From Bacteroidota bacterium (GTDB lineage: Bacteria > Bacteroidota > Bacteroidia > Bacteroidales > VadinHA17), in assembly GCA_022561875.1 (NCBI GenBank), contig JADFQJ010000001.1:62001-126000 (forward strand): a stretch of 64,000 nt of DNA, read 5' to 3'. Within the stretch, counting starts at the first letter, position 1. Every line of letters begins with the position of its first letter. Below, piece after piece: positions 35,408-43,609 of the stretch. The notes under the pieces are model-generated. The model saw nothing but the letters and a program-made list of their open reading frames with translations. It ran no database searches and was not told the origin of the DNA. Position numbers and translations under genes: made by a program.

Positions 35408-36719
35408 TTTTGACTTTTACTTCTTTAATACGACGGTTATCTACCGAGGTAACGTTGAATACAAAGTTCCTGTATTTAATTACATCATCTTTCGCAGGAA
35501 TTTTTCCTTTTATTTCAAGAATAAGTCCGGCGATTGTATCAGCTTCACCTTTTACCTTATCAAAAATATCAACATCTGATCCGGTAATCTTGTAAAAATC
35601 ATTCAGTTGTGTTTTTCCTTCAAACAGAAAAGTATGTTCGCCAAGCTTCTTGTAAGTAATTTTTTCCTCGTCATATTCATCTGTTATCTCACCCACGATT
35701 TCCTCCAGAATATCTTCCAGCGTTATTAATCCGTGTGTCCCTCCGTATTCATCCAGAACAATGGCCATATGTATCTTTTTGGTCTGGAATTCTTCAAGAA
35801 GGTCATTTATCTTTTTTATTTCAGGTACAAAATAGGGTGGACGAATAAGAGATTGCCATCTGAAAGTATCAGGTTTGTGCATATGGGAAAGGAGATCTTT
35901 TATATACAATATTCCTTTTATGTTGTCGAGTGATTCAACATAAACAGGTATCCTTGAGTAGCCTGAAGAGATGATATCAGGCAGAAGCTCTGTAAATTTC
36001 TTATCGATATTAATTGCAAAAATATCCATTCTGGCTTTCATTATCTCTTTTACATCAATATTCCCAAATCGTACAATGCCTTTAAGGATTTCTTTATCTT
36101 CAATCATTTTGGTTGATGGAAGATCGAGTGCTTCAGACAGATCATCCATGGAAATACTCTCCTTTGACCGGGGAAATTTTTTCCGGATAATGGATGTTGA
36201 TGATATCAGGACCAGACTTATTGGTTTAAAAATTTTATCCAGAATTATAAGAGGTAAAGCCATTAACCTGGCAAATTTTATTGCAAATTGTGTTGCATAT
36301 ATTTTGGGAAGGATTTCCCCGAAAAACAAAAGAAGGAAAGTGATGATCACCACCCGGAAAACAAAACCGGGCACCCTTACTTCTGATAGATCAACCACTC
36401 TGTTGATAATATAGTTTGATATTATTACTATTCCAACATTAACAAAATTATTGGATATAAGGATAGATCCAAGTAACCTTTCAGGCATTTTATATAATCT
36501 CAGGATCCGGTCTGTCTTCTTGTCTTTTTCCTGGTTGAGCTTATTAATATCTGCCGGTGAAAGTGAAAAATATGCGACTTCCGATCCGGAAATGAGCGCT
36601 GAACATATAAGCAGCAGGATTAGTACTGTTAGCCATATAAATATATCCGGGTCAAAAGGGTAGAAAAAAATTTTGCTGCTTATTAGCGGCATCCACGAGT
36701 AGGGATCATCTGTTTCCAA
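35370..36719 (-). CDS. gldE: Gliding-motility-associated CNNM/CBS/CorC protein GldE
   Basis: A 449-residue inner-membrane protein: an N-terminal DUF21/CNNM membrane domain (about 20-195, starting LILLLICSALISGSEVAYF), a CBS pair (about 210-330; MKARMDIFAI, HMAIVLDEYGGTHGLITLEDILEEIVGEI) and a C-terminal CorC_HlyC domain (about 345-440). The family is related to Mg/Co efflux proteins, and adjacency to gldD makes GldE the best name. It is 36 nt downstream of ssb. Confidence 0.93.
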   Translation of the reverse strand: METDDPYSWMPLISSKIFFYPFDPDIFIWLTVLILLLICSALISGSEVAYFSLSPADINKLNQEKDKKTDRILRLYKMPERLLGSILISNNFVNVGIVIISNYIINRVVDLSEVRVPGFVFRVVIITFLLLFFGEILPKIYATQFAIKFARLMALPLIILDKIFKPISLVLISSTSIIRKKFPRSKESISMDDLSEALDLPSTKMIEDKEILKGIVRFGNIDVKEIMKARMDIFAINIDKKFTELLPDIISSGYSRIPVYVESLDNIKGILYIKDLLSHMHKPDTFRWQSLIRPPYFVPEIKKINDLLEEFQTKKIHMAIVLDEYGGTHGLITLEDILEEIVGEITDEYDEEKITYKKLGEHTFLFEGKTQLNDFYKITGSDVDIFDKVKGEADTIAGLILEIKGKIPAKDDVIKYRNFVFNVTSVDNRRIKEVKVKIEGFSKDEDEKK

Positions 36720-36755
36720 ACTAAATGAAAATATGTTAATTTCTTATTTGATGGA

Positions 36756-37241
36756 CTAAAAAGGCAAATCGTCTTTTCCTTCGGCGGTTAAAGTATCCTG
36801 GTTATCAGATTCACCAGCGGACCGGTCCTTTTCGGGAGCTGTATTATCCTGCTTATCAAATTTATCAACAGGTGTATCTTCATCAGAGGGAGGTGGAACA
36901 TTGTTTCTGTCACTCTTGCGTCCCAGCATTTGCACATTGTCTCCGATAATTTCTGTAATATAACGTCTATTTCCATCCCTGTCATCGTACGACCGTGTTC
37001 TTATCTTTCCTTCTATGTATAGCTGAGTCCCCTTGTTTACATATTTTTCAACCACTTCGGCTAATCCTCTCCACATAACAATATTATGCCATTCAGTGTT
37101 TGTAACCTTTTCACCTTGTTTGTTCTTATACGTTTCACTTGTTGCAAAAGGGAAGCTGGCAACTACTACCCCGCTGTCCAAATATCTCACATCAGGGTCT
37201 TTTCCAACATTACCTACCAGAATTACTTTGTTTATCGACAT
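36756..37241 (-). CDS. ssb: Single-stranded DNA-binding protein
   Basis: A 161-residue protein with an OB-fold domain (residues 1-108; MSINKVILVGNVGKDPDVRY, TEWHNIVMW, YIEGKIRTRSYDD), a flexible acidic linker and the conserved acidic tip ending DDLPF that recruits repair partners. It is upstream of gldE on the same strand and divergent from HU. In many Bacteroidota mutY lies between ssb and HU; here only 135 bp separate them. Confidence 0.97.
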   Translation of the reverse strand: MSINKVILVGNVGKDPDVRYLDSGVVVASFPFATSETYKNKQGEKVTNTEWHNIVMWRGLAEVVEKYVNKGTQLYIEGKIRTRSYDDRDGNRRYITEIIGDNVQMLGRKSDRNNVPPPSDEDTPVDKFDKQDNTAPEKDRSAGESDNQDTLTAEGKDDLPF

Positions 37242-37263
37242 AATGTTTAATTTCTTTTAATTG

Positions 37264-37271
37264 CAAAAATA
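37264..37271 (-). promoter_or_regulatory. TAnnTTTG promoter element for ssb
   Basis: TATTTTTG on the minus strand, an exact -7 match, 23 nt upstream of the ssb ATG. The -33 box is not clear. Confidence 0.5.
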
Positions 37272-37315
37272 GTAAAAAAAATAGTTAAGTATTTCGTTTA
37301 TTGTTGGAAATCTTT

Positions 37316-37323
37316 TATATTTG
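37316..37323 (+). promoter_or_regulatory. TAnnTTTG promoter element for the HU operon
   Basis: TATATTTG, an exact -7 match, with TTTC 20 nt upstream (37292-37295). It predicts a leader of about 45 nt before the HU ATG at 37377. Confidence 0.6.
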
Positions 37324-37376
37324 CACACTTGATGTAGAATTCATTGTAATATGTTGATAACTAAAGATTTTAAAAA

Positions 37377-37664
37377 ATGACAAAAGCAGACATTGTAAAC
37401 GAAATTTCGAAAAATACCGGTATTGAAAAGGTAACAGTACAAAAGACAATTGAGGCTTTCATGGAAACAGTTAAAAATTCACTTGTCAAAGATAAAAATG
37501 TTTATCTTCGTGGATTTGGCAGTTTTATTGTGAAAAAAAGAGCTAAAAAGACTGCAAGGAATATTTCAAAGAATACTACTATAATTATTCCTGAGCATTT
37601 TATACCTGCCTTTAAACCTTCAAAAACATTTGTCGGCAAGGTGAAGAATAATGTAAAACGTTAA
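37377..37664 (+). CDS. HU/IHF family DNA-binding protein
   Basis: A 95-residue histone-like protein that bends DNA as a dimer. MTKADIVNEISKNTGIEK, the VYLRGFGSFIVKKRA beta arm base and FKPSKTFVGKVK at the end match the HU family. It is the first gene of a plus-strand unit with the small basic protein, RNase G and probably dsbD. It carries its own promoter, divergent from ssb. Confidence 0.95.
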   Translation: MTKADIVNEISKNTGIEKVTVQKTIEAFMETVKNSLVKDKNVYLRGFGSFIVKKRAKKTARNISKNTTIIIPEHFIPAFKPSKTFVGKVKNNVKR

Positions 37665-37703
37665 TAGCGATTTCTGATAATTACCTCGCAAATTAGTTGA
37701 TTT

Positions 37704-37796
37704 ATGCCTAGCGGAAAGAAGAAAAAGAAGCATAAGATGTCGACGCATAAGCGTAAGAAGCGCCTGAGGAAGAACAGGCATAAAAAGCGGAAATAA
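37704..37796 (+). CDS. 30-residue highly basic protein, bS22/mS38 (COX24-domain)-like
   Basis: ATG at 37704, TAA at 37794, 30 residues, with 20 Lys/Arg and several His: MPSGKKKKKHKM then STHKRKKRLRKNRHKKRK. The spacing K-M-x3-K-x-K/R-K-x-L-R-x2-R resembles the AURKAIP1/COX24 motif of mitochondrial mS38 and actinobacterial bS22 small ribosomal proteins. This is a by-eye comparison. A small basic protein at this place (HU-X-RNase G) recurs in Bacteroidota. It lies 39 nt after HU and 128 nt before rng. It is probably a ribosomal or rRNA-binding protein, easily missed by gene callers. Confidence 0.8.
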   Translation: MPSGKKKKKHKMSTHKRKKRLRKNRHKKRK

Positions 37797-37924
37797 AAAT
37801 CCGTTTCCTAATTCATTTATTAATGTGTTTTTACTGTTGAACCTGAAGGCGTATTTGCCTTTAGGTTTAATTATTTGTGGTGTGGTGGACAAGTATATGG
37901 TTGATAAATTAACCTGAGGATATT

Positions 37925-39475
37925 GTGAGCCAGGATTTTGTTATTGATTTCTCTCCCTTTGAGATAAATAGCGCCCTTCTTGAAAACAAACAATTAGTTG
38001 AATTTAAGAAGGACAAGACTGATCTTAAGTTTTCCGTTGGAGATATTTATCTTGGAAAAGTAAAAAAGATAATGCCCGGACTGAATGCTGCATTTATTGA
38101 TGTAGGGTATGGGAAAGATGCTTTTTTGCATTACCTGGATCTCGGGCCGCAATTCGGTTCGCTGAAAAAATATCTTGGTACTGCTATTAGTCGTCAAGGT
38201 AAAGTCCCGTCATTACATCGTTTCAAAAACGAACCGGATATCAATAAAAACGGGAAGATCAGTGATGTCCTGAAGGTTTATCAGTCCGTTATCGTTCAGA
38301 TTACAAAAGAACCTATTTCGACAAAAGGACCCAGACTGAGCTCTGAAATATCTCTTGCCGGCCGGAATCTTGTACTTATGCCCTTTTCTGATAAGGTTTC
38401 TATTTCTCAGAAGATTGAATCGCCAGAGGAAAAAAACCGGCTAAAAACCCTTCTGCAGAGTATTAAGCCCAGGAATTATGGTGTGATTGTAAGAACAGCA
38501 GCTCAGGGTAAAAAGGTGGCACTTCTTGACTCTGAGTTACGTAACCTGGTTGTCAGCTGGGAAAAAGTTTTTTTTCAACTGAAAGAAGTTACTTTACCGA
38601 AATTAATGATTGGCGAACTTAACCGCACAGCTGCTCTTCTGCGGGATATCCTTAATGTTGATTTTTCCAGTATCAATGTAAACGACTATTCTCTCTACAG
38701 GGAGGTGAAAGAATATATTAAAACCATTGCCCCTGAGAAAGAAAAGATCGTAAAGCTTTATATGGGTAAAACTCCCATTTTTGACCAGTTCGGAATAACT
38801 AAACAGATTAAAGCGCTGTTTGGTCAAACCGTCTCTTTTAAAAACGGGGCTTATCTTATAATTGAACATACCGAAGCCATGCACGTTATTGATGTGAATA
38901 GCGGAAACCGGTCAAAATCCGGAAACGATCAGGAAGCAAATGCTCTGGATGTTAACATGGCTGCTGCTAAAGAGATATCAAGGCAGCTACGTCTACGGGA
39001 TATGGGCGGAATAATTGTAATCGACTTCATTGATCTGCTTTCGGCTAAGAACAGGAATACGGTTCTTGAGAAGATGAAGGTAGAAATGAAAAACGACCGT
39101 GCAAAACACAACATCCTTCCGTTATCCAAATTCGGACTTATGCAAATCACTCGCCAACGGGTCAGGCCTGAGATGAACATTACTACAACAGAAAAATGCC
39201 CTGCCTGTCATGGTTCCGGAAGTATTACTCCCTCATTACTATTCACCGAAAAACTCGACGACCAAATCAAGAATATTGTAAAAGATCTCAAGGTATCAAA
39301 ACTTATATTAAAGGTGCATCCAATTATTGCCGCCTTCCTTACCAAAGGTATCTGGTCTTTGAATCTACAGTGGAGCTTAAAATATAAGTGCAGAATTAAG
39401 ATAAGGGAAATTCAAACCTATAATTTCCTGGAATATCACTTTTTCGATAAGTTTGGTGACGAAATCACAAAGTAA
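37925..39475 (+). CDS. rng: Ribonuclease G/E family endoribonuclease
   Basis: A 516-residue endoribonuclease for rRNA maturation and mRNA decay. It has an S1-like RNA-binding region (about 38-130, VGDIYLGKVKKIMPGLNAAFIDVG), catalytic Asp residues in VIDVNSGN and VIDFIDL, and the zinc-link cysteines in KCPACHGSG. The length fits RNase G without the degradosome arm of RNase E. The start is taken as GTG at 37925, preceded by a GAGG about 5 nt upstream. It abuts dsbD. Confidence 0.94.
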   Translation: MSQDFVIDFSPFEINSALLENKQLVEFKKDKTDLKFSVGDIYLGKVKKIMPGLNAAFIDVGYGKDAFLHYLDLGPQFGSLKKYLGTAISRQGKVPSLHRFKNEPDINKNGKISDVLKVYQSVIVQITKEPISTKGPRLSSEISLAGRNLVLMPFSDKVSISQKIESPEEKNRLKTLLQSIKPRNYGVIVRTAAQGKKVALLDSELRNLVVSWEKVFFQLKEVTLPKLMIGELNRTAALLRDILNVDFSSINVNDYSLYREVKEYIKTIAPEKEKIVKLYMGKTPIFDQFGITKQIKALFGQTVSFKNGAYLIIEHTEAMHVIDVNSGNRSKSGNDQEANALDVNMAAAKEISRQLRLRDMGGIIVIDFIDLLSAKNRNTVLEKMKVEMKNDRAKHNILPLSKFGLMQITRQRVRPEMNITTTEKCPACHGSGSITPSLLFTEKLDDQIKNIVKDLKVSKLILKVHPIIAAFLTKGIWSLNLQWSLKYKCRIKIREIQTYNFLEYHFFDKFGDEITK

Positions 39476-41563
39476 ATGATGAAAAGAAGTTACACCATAA
39501 CCCTGATATCACTTCTGTTAATAAGTGCAAATGCCCTGTTTTCCCAGATCCTCGATCCAGTGGATTGGGGGTTTACCTATAACAAAACGGCAGAGAAAGA
39601 GTATGAGCTGATTTTTACGGCTAATATTGATGATACCTGGCATCTGTATTCGCTGAATTTGCCAGACGGAGGACCAATACCTACTTCTTTCACCATAAAC
39701 GAGTCAGATCATTTTGAGTTAATTGGAGAAGTTGAGGAAATTTCAGAAGCAAAGGAAATATACGATCCCAGCTTTGACATGAACGTGAAACTTTTCAGTG
39801 ATGAAGCGGTTTTTATTCAAAAGGTCAGACTTCTAACAGATGGGGCTGTTACAATTACAGGAAGTGTTGAATTTATGAGTTGTGACGACAAAAGATGCTT
39901 ACCTCCCAAAGATGAGGAGTTTATATTTAAGCTTGAATCGACAGATGTAGTACAGGTTAAAGATACCGAGACTGAAACCAGGGAACAAGACGGGAACAGT
40001 ACGGAATATTTTCAAAGCAAGGTTGATCTGAAAAGTGGAGCAGTTGAAGAAACCGGAGCTATAGTTAATGCTTCAGGTGCAAAACCAATCAAGGAAGGTT
40101 CATCCATGCTGGTTTTTTTCTTTCTGTCAATGCTTGCCGGATTTGCCGGTATTCTTACCCCTTGTGTATTCCCCATGATTCCAATGACTGTTGCTTTTTT
40201 TAGTCGTGGAGACAGTAGCCGTGGAAAATCACTTGCACAAGCCTTTATTTTCGGACTATCAATTATTATGATCTATACTTCGATAGGTCTGATAGTATCA
40301 CTGACTAGTGCAGGTGCTGATTTTGCCAGCAACCTAAGTACGCACTGGATCCCTAACCTGATTTTCTTCCTGCTGTTTATGGTTTTTGCAGCTTCATTTT
40401 TCGGAATGTTCGAGTTGGTTTTACCAAACAAATTGATAAACAGGGCTGATAAGCAAGCAGACAAGGGGGGTTTTATAGCTGCATCCTTTATGGGGCTTAC
40501 TACTGTTCTGGTTTCATTCTCATGTACCGGACCAATAATTGGCGCATTGCTTGTGGAGGCAGCCAGTGGCGAAGTGATAAAACCAACACTGGGAATGTTC
40601 GGATTTTCTGTAGCATTCGCTTTACCTTTCACACTGTTTGCGATTTTCCCCTCATGGATTAATAATCTTCCCAAATCAGGCGGATGGCTCAATTCGGTTA
40701 AAGTTGTGCTTGGATTTATTGTGCTCGCCTTTGGCTTGAAATTCGTCTCAACTATTGATCAGGGCTACCATCTGGGTATTATGAGCAGGGATATTTTTAT
40801 TGCACTCTGGATAGTGATATTTAGCTTAATGGGACTCTATTTGCTGGGGAAAATAAAGTTTGCTCATGATAGTGAGGTCCCTTTTCTAAGTGTTCCAAGA
40901 TTGGTTTTTGTAATAGCTACTTTCACTTTTGTGGTCTATCTGATCCCCGGATTATTTGGTGCACAACTAAAAGCTGTTTCCGGTTTGTTGCCCCCAAAAA
41001 CAGCTCAGAAATTTGATCTTAAATCAATAATATTCAACACTTCTGATGTAACTTTTTTAAGTAATTTGAATGAACCGGGTGCATTATGTGAAGAACCTGA
41101 ATATGCTGATTTTCTGCATCTGCCACATGGTTTAACAGGGTATTTTGATTACCGGCAAGGTCTTGCATGTGCGAAAGCTTTGAATAAACCGGTGTTTCTG
41201 GATTTTAAAGGCCATGCCTGTAGCAATTGTAAAGAGATGGAAGCAAAAGTCTGGTCTGATCCTGATGTGCTTAGACGATTGAAAGAAAATTTTATCATTG
41301 TTGCACTTTATGTTGACGACCGAACGAAATTGGCTGAAGAAGAATGGATTACATCTCAATATGATGGGAAAATCAAGAAAACTATCGGTAAAAAGAATGC
41401 TGATTTTCAAATCTCCCGGTTCAGGACAAATACACAACCGTATCACGTTATACTTGATCACAATGAGAATGTACTGGTTATGCCAATGACATTTAATCTG
41501 AATATCGGTGAATATATTGATTTCCTGGATGCCGGTCTTGAAAAGTTTGAAGAAGGGGAATAA
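39476..41563 (+). CDS. dsbD: Thiol:disulfide interchange protein DsbD
   Basis: Transfers electrons from cytoplasmic thioredoxin across the inner membrane to periplasmic disulfides. Its 695 residues comprise a signal peptide, an N-terminal periplasmic domain with C136 and C141 (CDDKRC), a central domain of about eight membrane helices with C230 (LTPC) and C350 (SFSC), and a C-terminal thioredoxin-fold domain with C582-SN-C585. All six redox cysteines are present. The ATG directly follows the rng stop (TAAATG), so the two are coupled. A strong terminator follows. Confidence 0.94.
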   Translation: MMKRSYTITLISLLLISANALFSQILDPVDWGFTYNKTAEKEYELIFTANIDDTWHLYSLNLPDGGPIPTSFTINESDHFELIGEVEEISEAKEIYDPSFDMNVKLFSDEAVFIQKVRLLTDGAVTITGSVEFMSCDDKRCLPPKDEEFIFKLESTDVVQVKDTETETREQDGNSTEYFQSKVDLKSGAVEETGAIVNASGAKPIKEGSSMLVFFFLSMLAGFAGILTPCVFPMIPMTVAFFSRGDSSRGKSLAQAFIFGLSIIMIYTSIGLIVSLTSAGADFASNLSTHWIPNLIFFLLFMVFAASFFGMFELVLPNKLINRADKQADKGGFIAASFMGLTTVLVSFSCTGPIIGALLVEAASGEVIKPTLGMFGFSVAFALPFTLFAIFPSWINNLPKSGGWLNSVKVVLGFIVLAFGLKFVSTIDQGYHLGIMSRDIFIALWIVIFSLMGLYLLGKIKFAHDSEVPFLSVPRLVFVIATFTFVVYLIPGLFGAQLKAVSGLLPPKTAQKFDLKSIIFNTSDVTFLSNLNEPGALCEEPEYADFLHLPHGLTGYFDYRQGLACAKALNKPVFLDFKGHACSNCKEMEAKVWSDPDVLRRLKENFIIVALYVDDRTKLAEEEWITSQYDGKIKKTIGKKNADFQISRFRTNTQPYHVILDHNENVLVMPMTFNLNIGEYIDFLDAGLEKFEEGE

Positions 41564-41595
41564 GCAGAAAGCATTTTCCTAAACGCACATGTCAT

Positions 41596-41637
41596 ACCCG
41601 CCAAGCGGTTTAAAACCGCTAGGCGGGTTTCTTTTTA
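41596..41637 (+). terminator. Strong intrinsic terminator after dsbD
   Basis: A 16-bp stem with one mismatch: ACCCGCCAAGCGGTTT (41596-41611) pairs with 41613-41628, and TTTCTTTTT follows. It ends the HU-rng-dsbD unit about 30 nt after the dsbD stop. Confidence 0.85.
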
Positions 41638-41697
41638 TCGAACCGGAAAAATATATTCATTTGTTAGTTTTTCTAACCACTTCATCCTTCCAATGGG

Positions 41698-41729
41698 TTT
41701 CGTGCTACGTGTGTTTCGTGTTACGAGTT
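41698..41729. repeat. 16-nt direct repeat with 8-nt internal period
   Basis: TTTCGTGCTACGTGTG followed directly by TTTCGTGTTACGAGTT. The 8-mers alternate TTTCGTGY and TACGNGTK and continue degenerately into ATGAGTTG. Confidence 0.6.
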
Positions 41730-41769
41730 ATGAGTTGATGAATTTTAAGCATAATAAGTATACGGAATA

Positions 41770-41882
41770 TTGCGAACAAAGTGAAGCAATCTCTCCCGGC
41801 TTTCCGTAAAGCTCATGATAGTCTATTTATTTGGCATTCTGGTTGTTCTTGAGAGATTGCTTCGTCACTACGCTCCTCGCAA
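41770..41882. repeat. Inverted-repeat element of the TTGCGA...TCGCAA type (MITE-like)
   Basis: The outer TTGCGA (41770-41775) pairs with TCGCAA (41877-41882), and the inner GAAGCAATCTCTC (41783-41795) pairs exactly with 41851-41863. The words GCGAACAAAGTGAAGCAATCTC and its partner resemble a family of non-coding inverted repeats seen in many unrelated bacterial genomes. No transposase is present. Confidence 0.65.
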
Positions 41883-41994
41883 AATCCTTTTTTACTCTTT
41901 AAAATCCGGTTAAAACTGCCTCCTTCGTTACAAAGTCCACCTTCACTGCGTTACGGCGGACAAAGCATTATTATGGATAAAATCTTTCCCTAAA

Positions 41995-42027
41995 CCATTG
42001 TATGACTATTATATGACCATTGTATAA
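41995..42027. repeat. 11-nt tandem repeat, three copies
   Basis: CCATTGTATGA, CTATTATATGA and CCATTGTATAA, exactly head to tail. The period of about one helical turn would place three copies on the same DNA face. Confidence 0.7.
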
Positions 42028-42152
42028 CTTCTTTAATGACTTCCTGCAATGCATCACCACAGCACAACTCTAAGTGCTTAAAAAAAAGTAACAATGGACA
42101 AAATAGACTATATTACAAGCATGGTGTTCTGTGGAGAGTATACGTTTGAAAT

Positions 42153-42175
42153 AGTGCGCTTTAGCGTACTTTTTC
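42153..42175. terminator. Hairpin 1 with T-tract (accessory spacer)
   Basis: AGTGCGC-TTTA-GCGTACT has a 7-bp stem with one G-T type mismatch, followed by TTTT on the plus strand. It could be an intrinsic terminator for rightward transcription. Confidence 0.45.
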
Positions 42176-42198
42176 CAATAATCATCATTTGATTTAAA

Positions 42199-42216
42199 AG
42201 TCAGCTGAAGCTGACT
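42199..42216. other. Hairpin 2, C(TGAA)G-capped
   Basis: AGTCAGC-TGAA-GCTGACT: a perfect 7-bp stem and 4-nt loop. It has the same architecture as hairpin 3 and no T-tract. Confidence 0.45.
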
Positions 42217-42243
42217 AATACATTATTGTAATGTGCTTATTTA

Positions 42244-42263
42244 CACCATACTGAAGCATGGTG
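42244..42263. other. Hairpin 3, C(TGAA)G-capped
   Basis: CACCATAC-TGAA-GCATGGTG: an 8-bp stem with one A-C mismatch and the same TGAA loop as hairpin 2. It lies 100 nt past the PIN toxin stop, so it may end that transcript. Confidence 0.45.
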
Positions 42264-42363
42264 CTGGTTTTACTGACCGCTTATTGTAATCTAACGTGAG
42301 TTCGAAATAAATATAAACTGTTAAAACGGTTACCGGTTTATGGGATGGTTTGTGTTATAACCA

Positions 42364-42789
42364 CTAACAGCTGACATTCAAAGTCTTAATATATGTTTCA
42401 GGAGTTAATACTCCTGATTCACTTTTTTTATAATCTTTCAAATTCCTTGTTAATATTACACTAATGTTACCATGTTTTCTTGCTGAAAAGTTTTGCAAAG
42501 CATCCTCAAAATCATTAAATCCGGAATTTAAGGCATTCATAACTACTTCCTTATCCATAATCAAAACATCAGTAATCAGGAGTAATTGTTTTAATTTATC
42601 AATCACTTTGTTATGCTTTGCTGTTTGCCTCAGAAGATAGTAAGCATTACTACAAATAACCGGTGTTACAAAGCCTTTTATTTTGTTAGATTCACATAGA
42701 GAAATAATCTTCGTTGCATATTCGGAAAACGGCTGTCTGTCAAAGAAAAAATCAAGAATTACATCTGTATCTATAAGTACTCTATCCAT
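42364..42789 (-). CDS. PIN-domain toxin (VapC-type)
   Basis: A 141-residue putative ribonuclease toxin. The N-terminal VLIDTDVILDF supplies the first acidic residue (D7), a second acidic cluster lies in NDFEDALQ, and a later Asp lies in LTRNLKDY near the end; together they form the usual metal-binding PIN site. It starts 1 nt after the DUF6364 antitoxin gene, the typical order and spacing of a type II toxin-antitoxin operon. The target RNA is unknown. Confidence 0.88.
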   Translation of the reverse strand: MDRVLIDTDVILDFFFDRQPFSEYATKIISLCESNKIKGFVTPVICSNAYYLLRQTAKHNKVIDKLKQLLLITDVLIMDKEVVMNALNSGFNDFEDALQNFSARKHGNISVILTRNLKDYKKSESGVLTPETYIKTLNVSC

Positions 42790-42790
42790 T

Positions 42791-43039
42791 TTACAAATAT
42801 TTTTCTGATAATTTCTTTGTCAACTCTTTTTTATAGTCAAAATCAACCGGAGCCTTAAATGAGCCTCTTAGGGATTTTGCTATTGGAGTCGGTTCTATTG
42901 CAGCTTTATCATTCTCACTTATAATAATCTTAAAATAATTCTCTACAATATCAGAGAGGCTTCGACCTTTTCCCTTTGCATACCGCTTTGCCTTTTCTAT
43001 GAGAGTTTTCTCAATTGTTAATGTTAATTTTGTATTCAT
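42791..43039 (-). CDS. DUF6364-type antitoxin (ribbon-helix-helix)
   Basis: An 82-residue protein with an N-terminal ribbon-helix-helix pattern: KLTLTIEKTLIEKAKRYAKGK then RSLSDIVENYF. A C-terminal tail would wrap the toxin. It is upstream of and 1 nt from the PIN toxin. It probably represses its own operon through the RHH domain; no clear operator was picked out in the 212-bp gap before it. Confidence 0.85.
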   Translation of the reverse strand: MNTKLTLTIEKTLIEKAKRYAKGKGRSLSDIVENYFKIIISENDKAAIEPTPIAKSLRGSFKAPVDFDYKKELTKKLSEKYL

Positions 43040-43251
43040 AACACTCCTTTTTTAAAATAAAACTATACGTGTAAAGTTACAAAAAATATCTCAAAACCCG
43101 TATGTTATTTTCAAATATTGCACGTGCTTCACCTGCCTGGTGCTAAAACATTATTGGCGATAGTTGCATTTTTACTTAATTACCAAATCATCGGGATTTT
43201 GTCTGCAAACCCAGATAGAATGAATTACTATATCATTTCTGTCAGTCAGTA

Positions 43252-43551
43252 TTAGAGTTTAATTGACAGTCGTAATTGTCCTCCAAAACCAAGTTTAACG
43301 TTTTTTTACAAAGTCGAAATACGTACTTCTATAATATTATTCTCTATTTTTGAAATATAAGATTTTGTTGTTCCGCATTTCTCCGCAAGTTTTTCTTGTG
43401 TCAAACCTTTTTCAAGTCTGGCTTCACGAATTAACACTCCAATTTTAAATGTATCATAACCCGCTTCTAATTTGTTACGTTTTGGAGTCGTGAGTTTACC
43501 GTAATGTTCTTCTTTGAACTGCTCAAGTGTTTTAATTCTATCATTTTTCAT
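43252..43551 (-). pseudogene. HigA-type XRE antitoxin interrupted by a nonsense codon
   Basis: The open frame (43306-43551) gives 81 residues with a helix-turn-helix ([20 protein letters not shown], then [10 protein letters not shown]) and stops at TAA 43306-43308 after EVRISTL. The same frame continues past that stop for 17 codons, KNVKLGFGGQLRLSIKL, to the TAA at 43252; this is the conserved C-terminal strand of the family. A single CAA-to-TAA change explains it. The start is preceded by a strong AAGGAGG, rare in this genome and itself part of the toxin-coding remnant upstream. The DNA-binding part may still be made. Confidence 0.8.
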
Positions 43552-43609
43552 TGTAATATTCCTCCTTAATTTTTAATGCTTTTTCTATTTCATTTTTCGG
43601 TGCCTTAAT
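43541..43609 (-). pseudogene. C-terminal remnant of a HigB-type toxin
   Basis: Directly upstream of and overlapping the higA-like start, the minus strand encodes [22 protein letters not shown] and a TGA at 43541-43543. KxPKNEIEKAL is the typical tail of HigB/phage Gp49-like toxins, and the short overlap with the antitoxin is the expected operon junction. In frame before it is TAA (43610-43612), and no further toxin sequence was recognised, so the toxin is destroyed. This is too short for ordinary gene callers. Confidence 0.75.

Larger units (their letters stand above)
41638..42363. other. Repeat-rich spacer opening the accessory patch
   Basis: No ORF with family features. It holds, in order, an 8-nt-period direct repeat (41698-41729), an inverted-repeat element (41770-41882), an 11-nt tandem repeat (41995-42027) and three hairpins (42153-42263). 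The word AGCATGGTG also occurs at about 42118 and 42255. The gap sits between the core dsbD operon and the toxin-antitoxin genes and may be the scar of earlier insertions. Confidence 0.6.

Noticed and set aside
35971..36414. 147-codon open frame opposite gldE
   Set aside because: It is an antisense shadow of the gldE membrane and CBS region.
40273..40692. 139-codon open frame opposite dsbD
   Set aside because: It is an antisense shadow of the DsbD membrane domain.
41638..42363. Possible CRISPR-like or integron-like array
   Set aside because: The repeats are of different kinds and periods, there are no regular spacers, and no cas or integrase gene is near.
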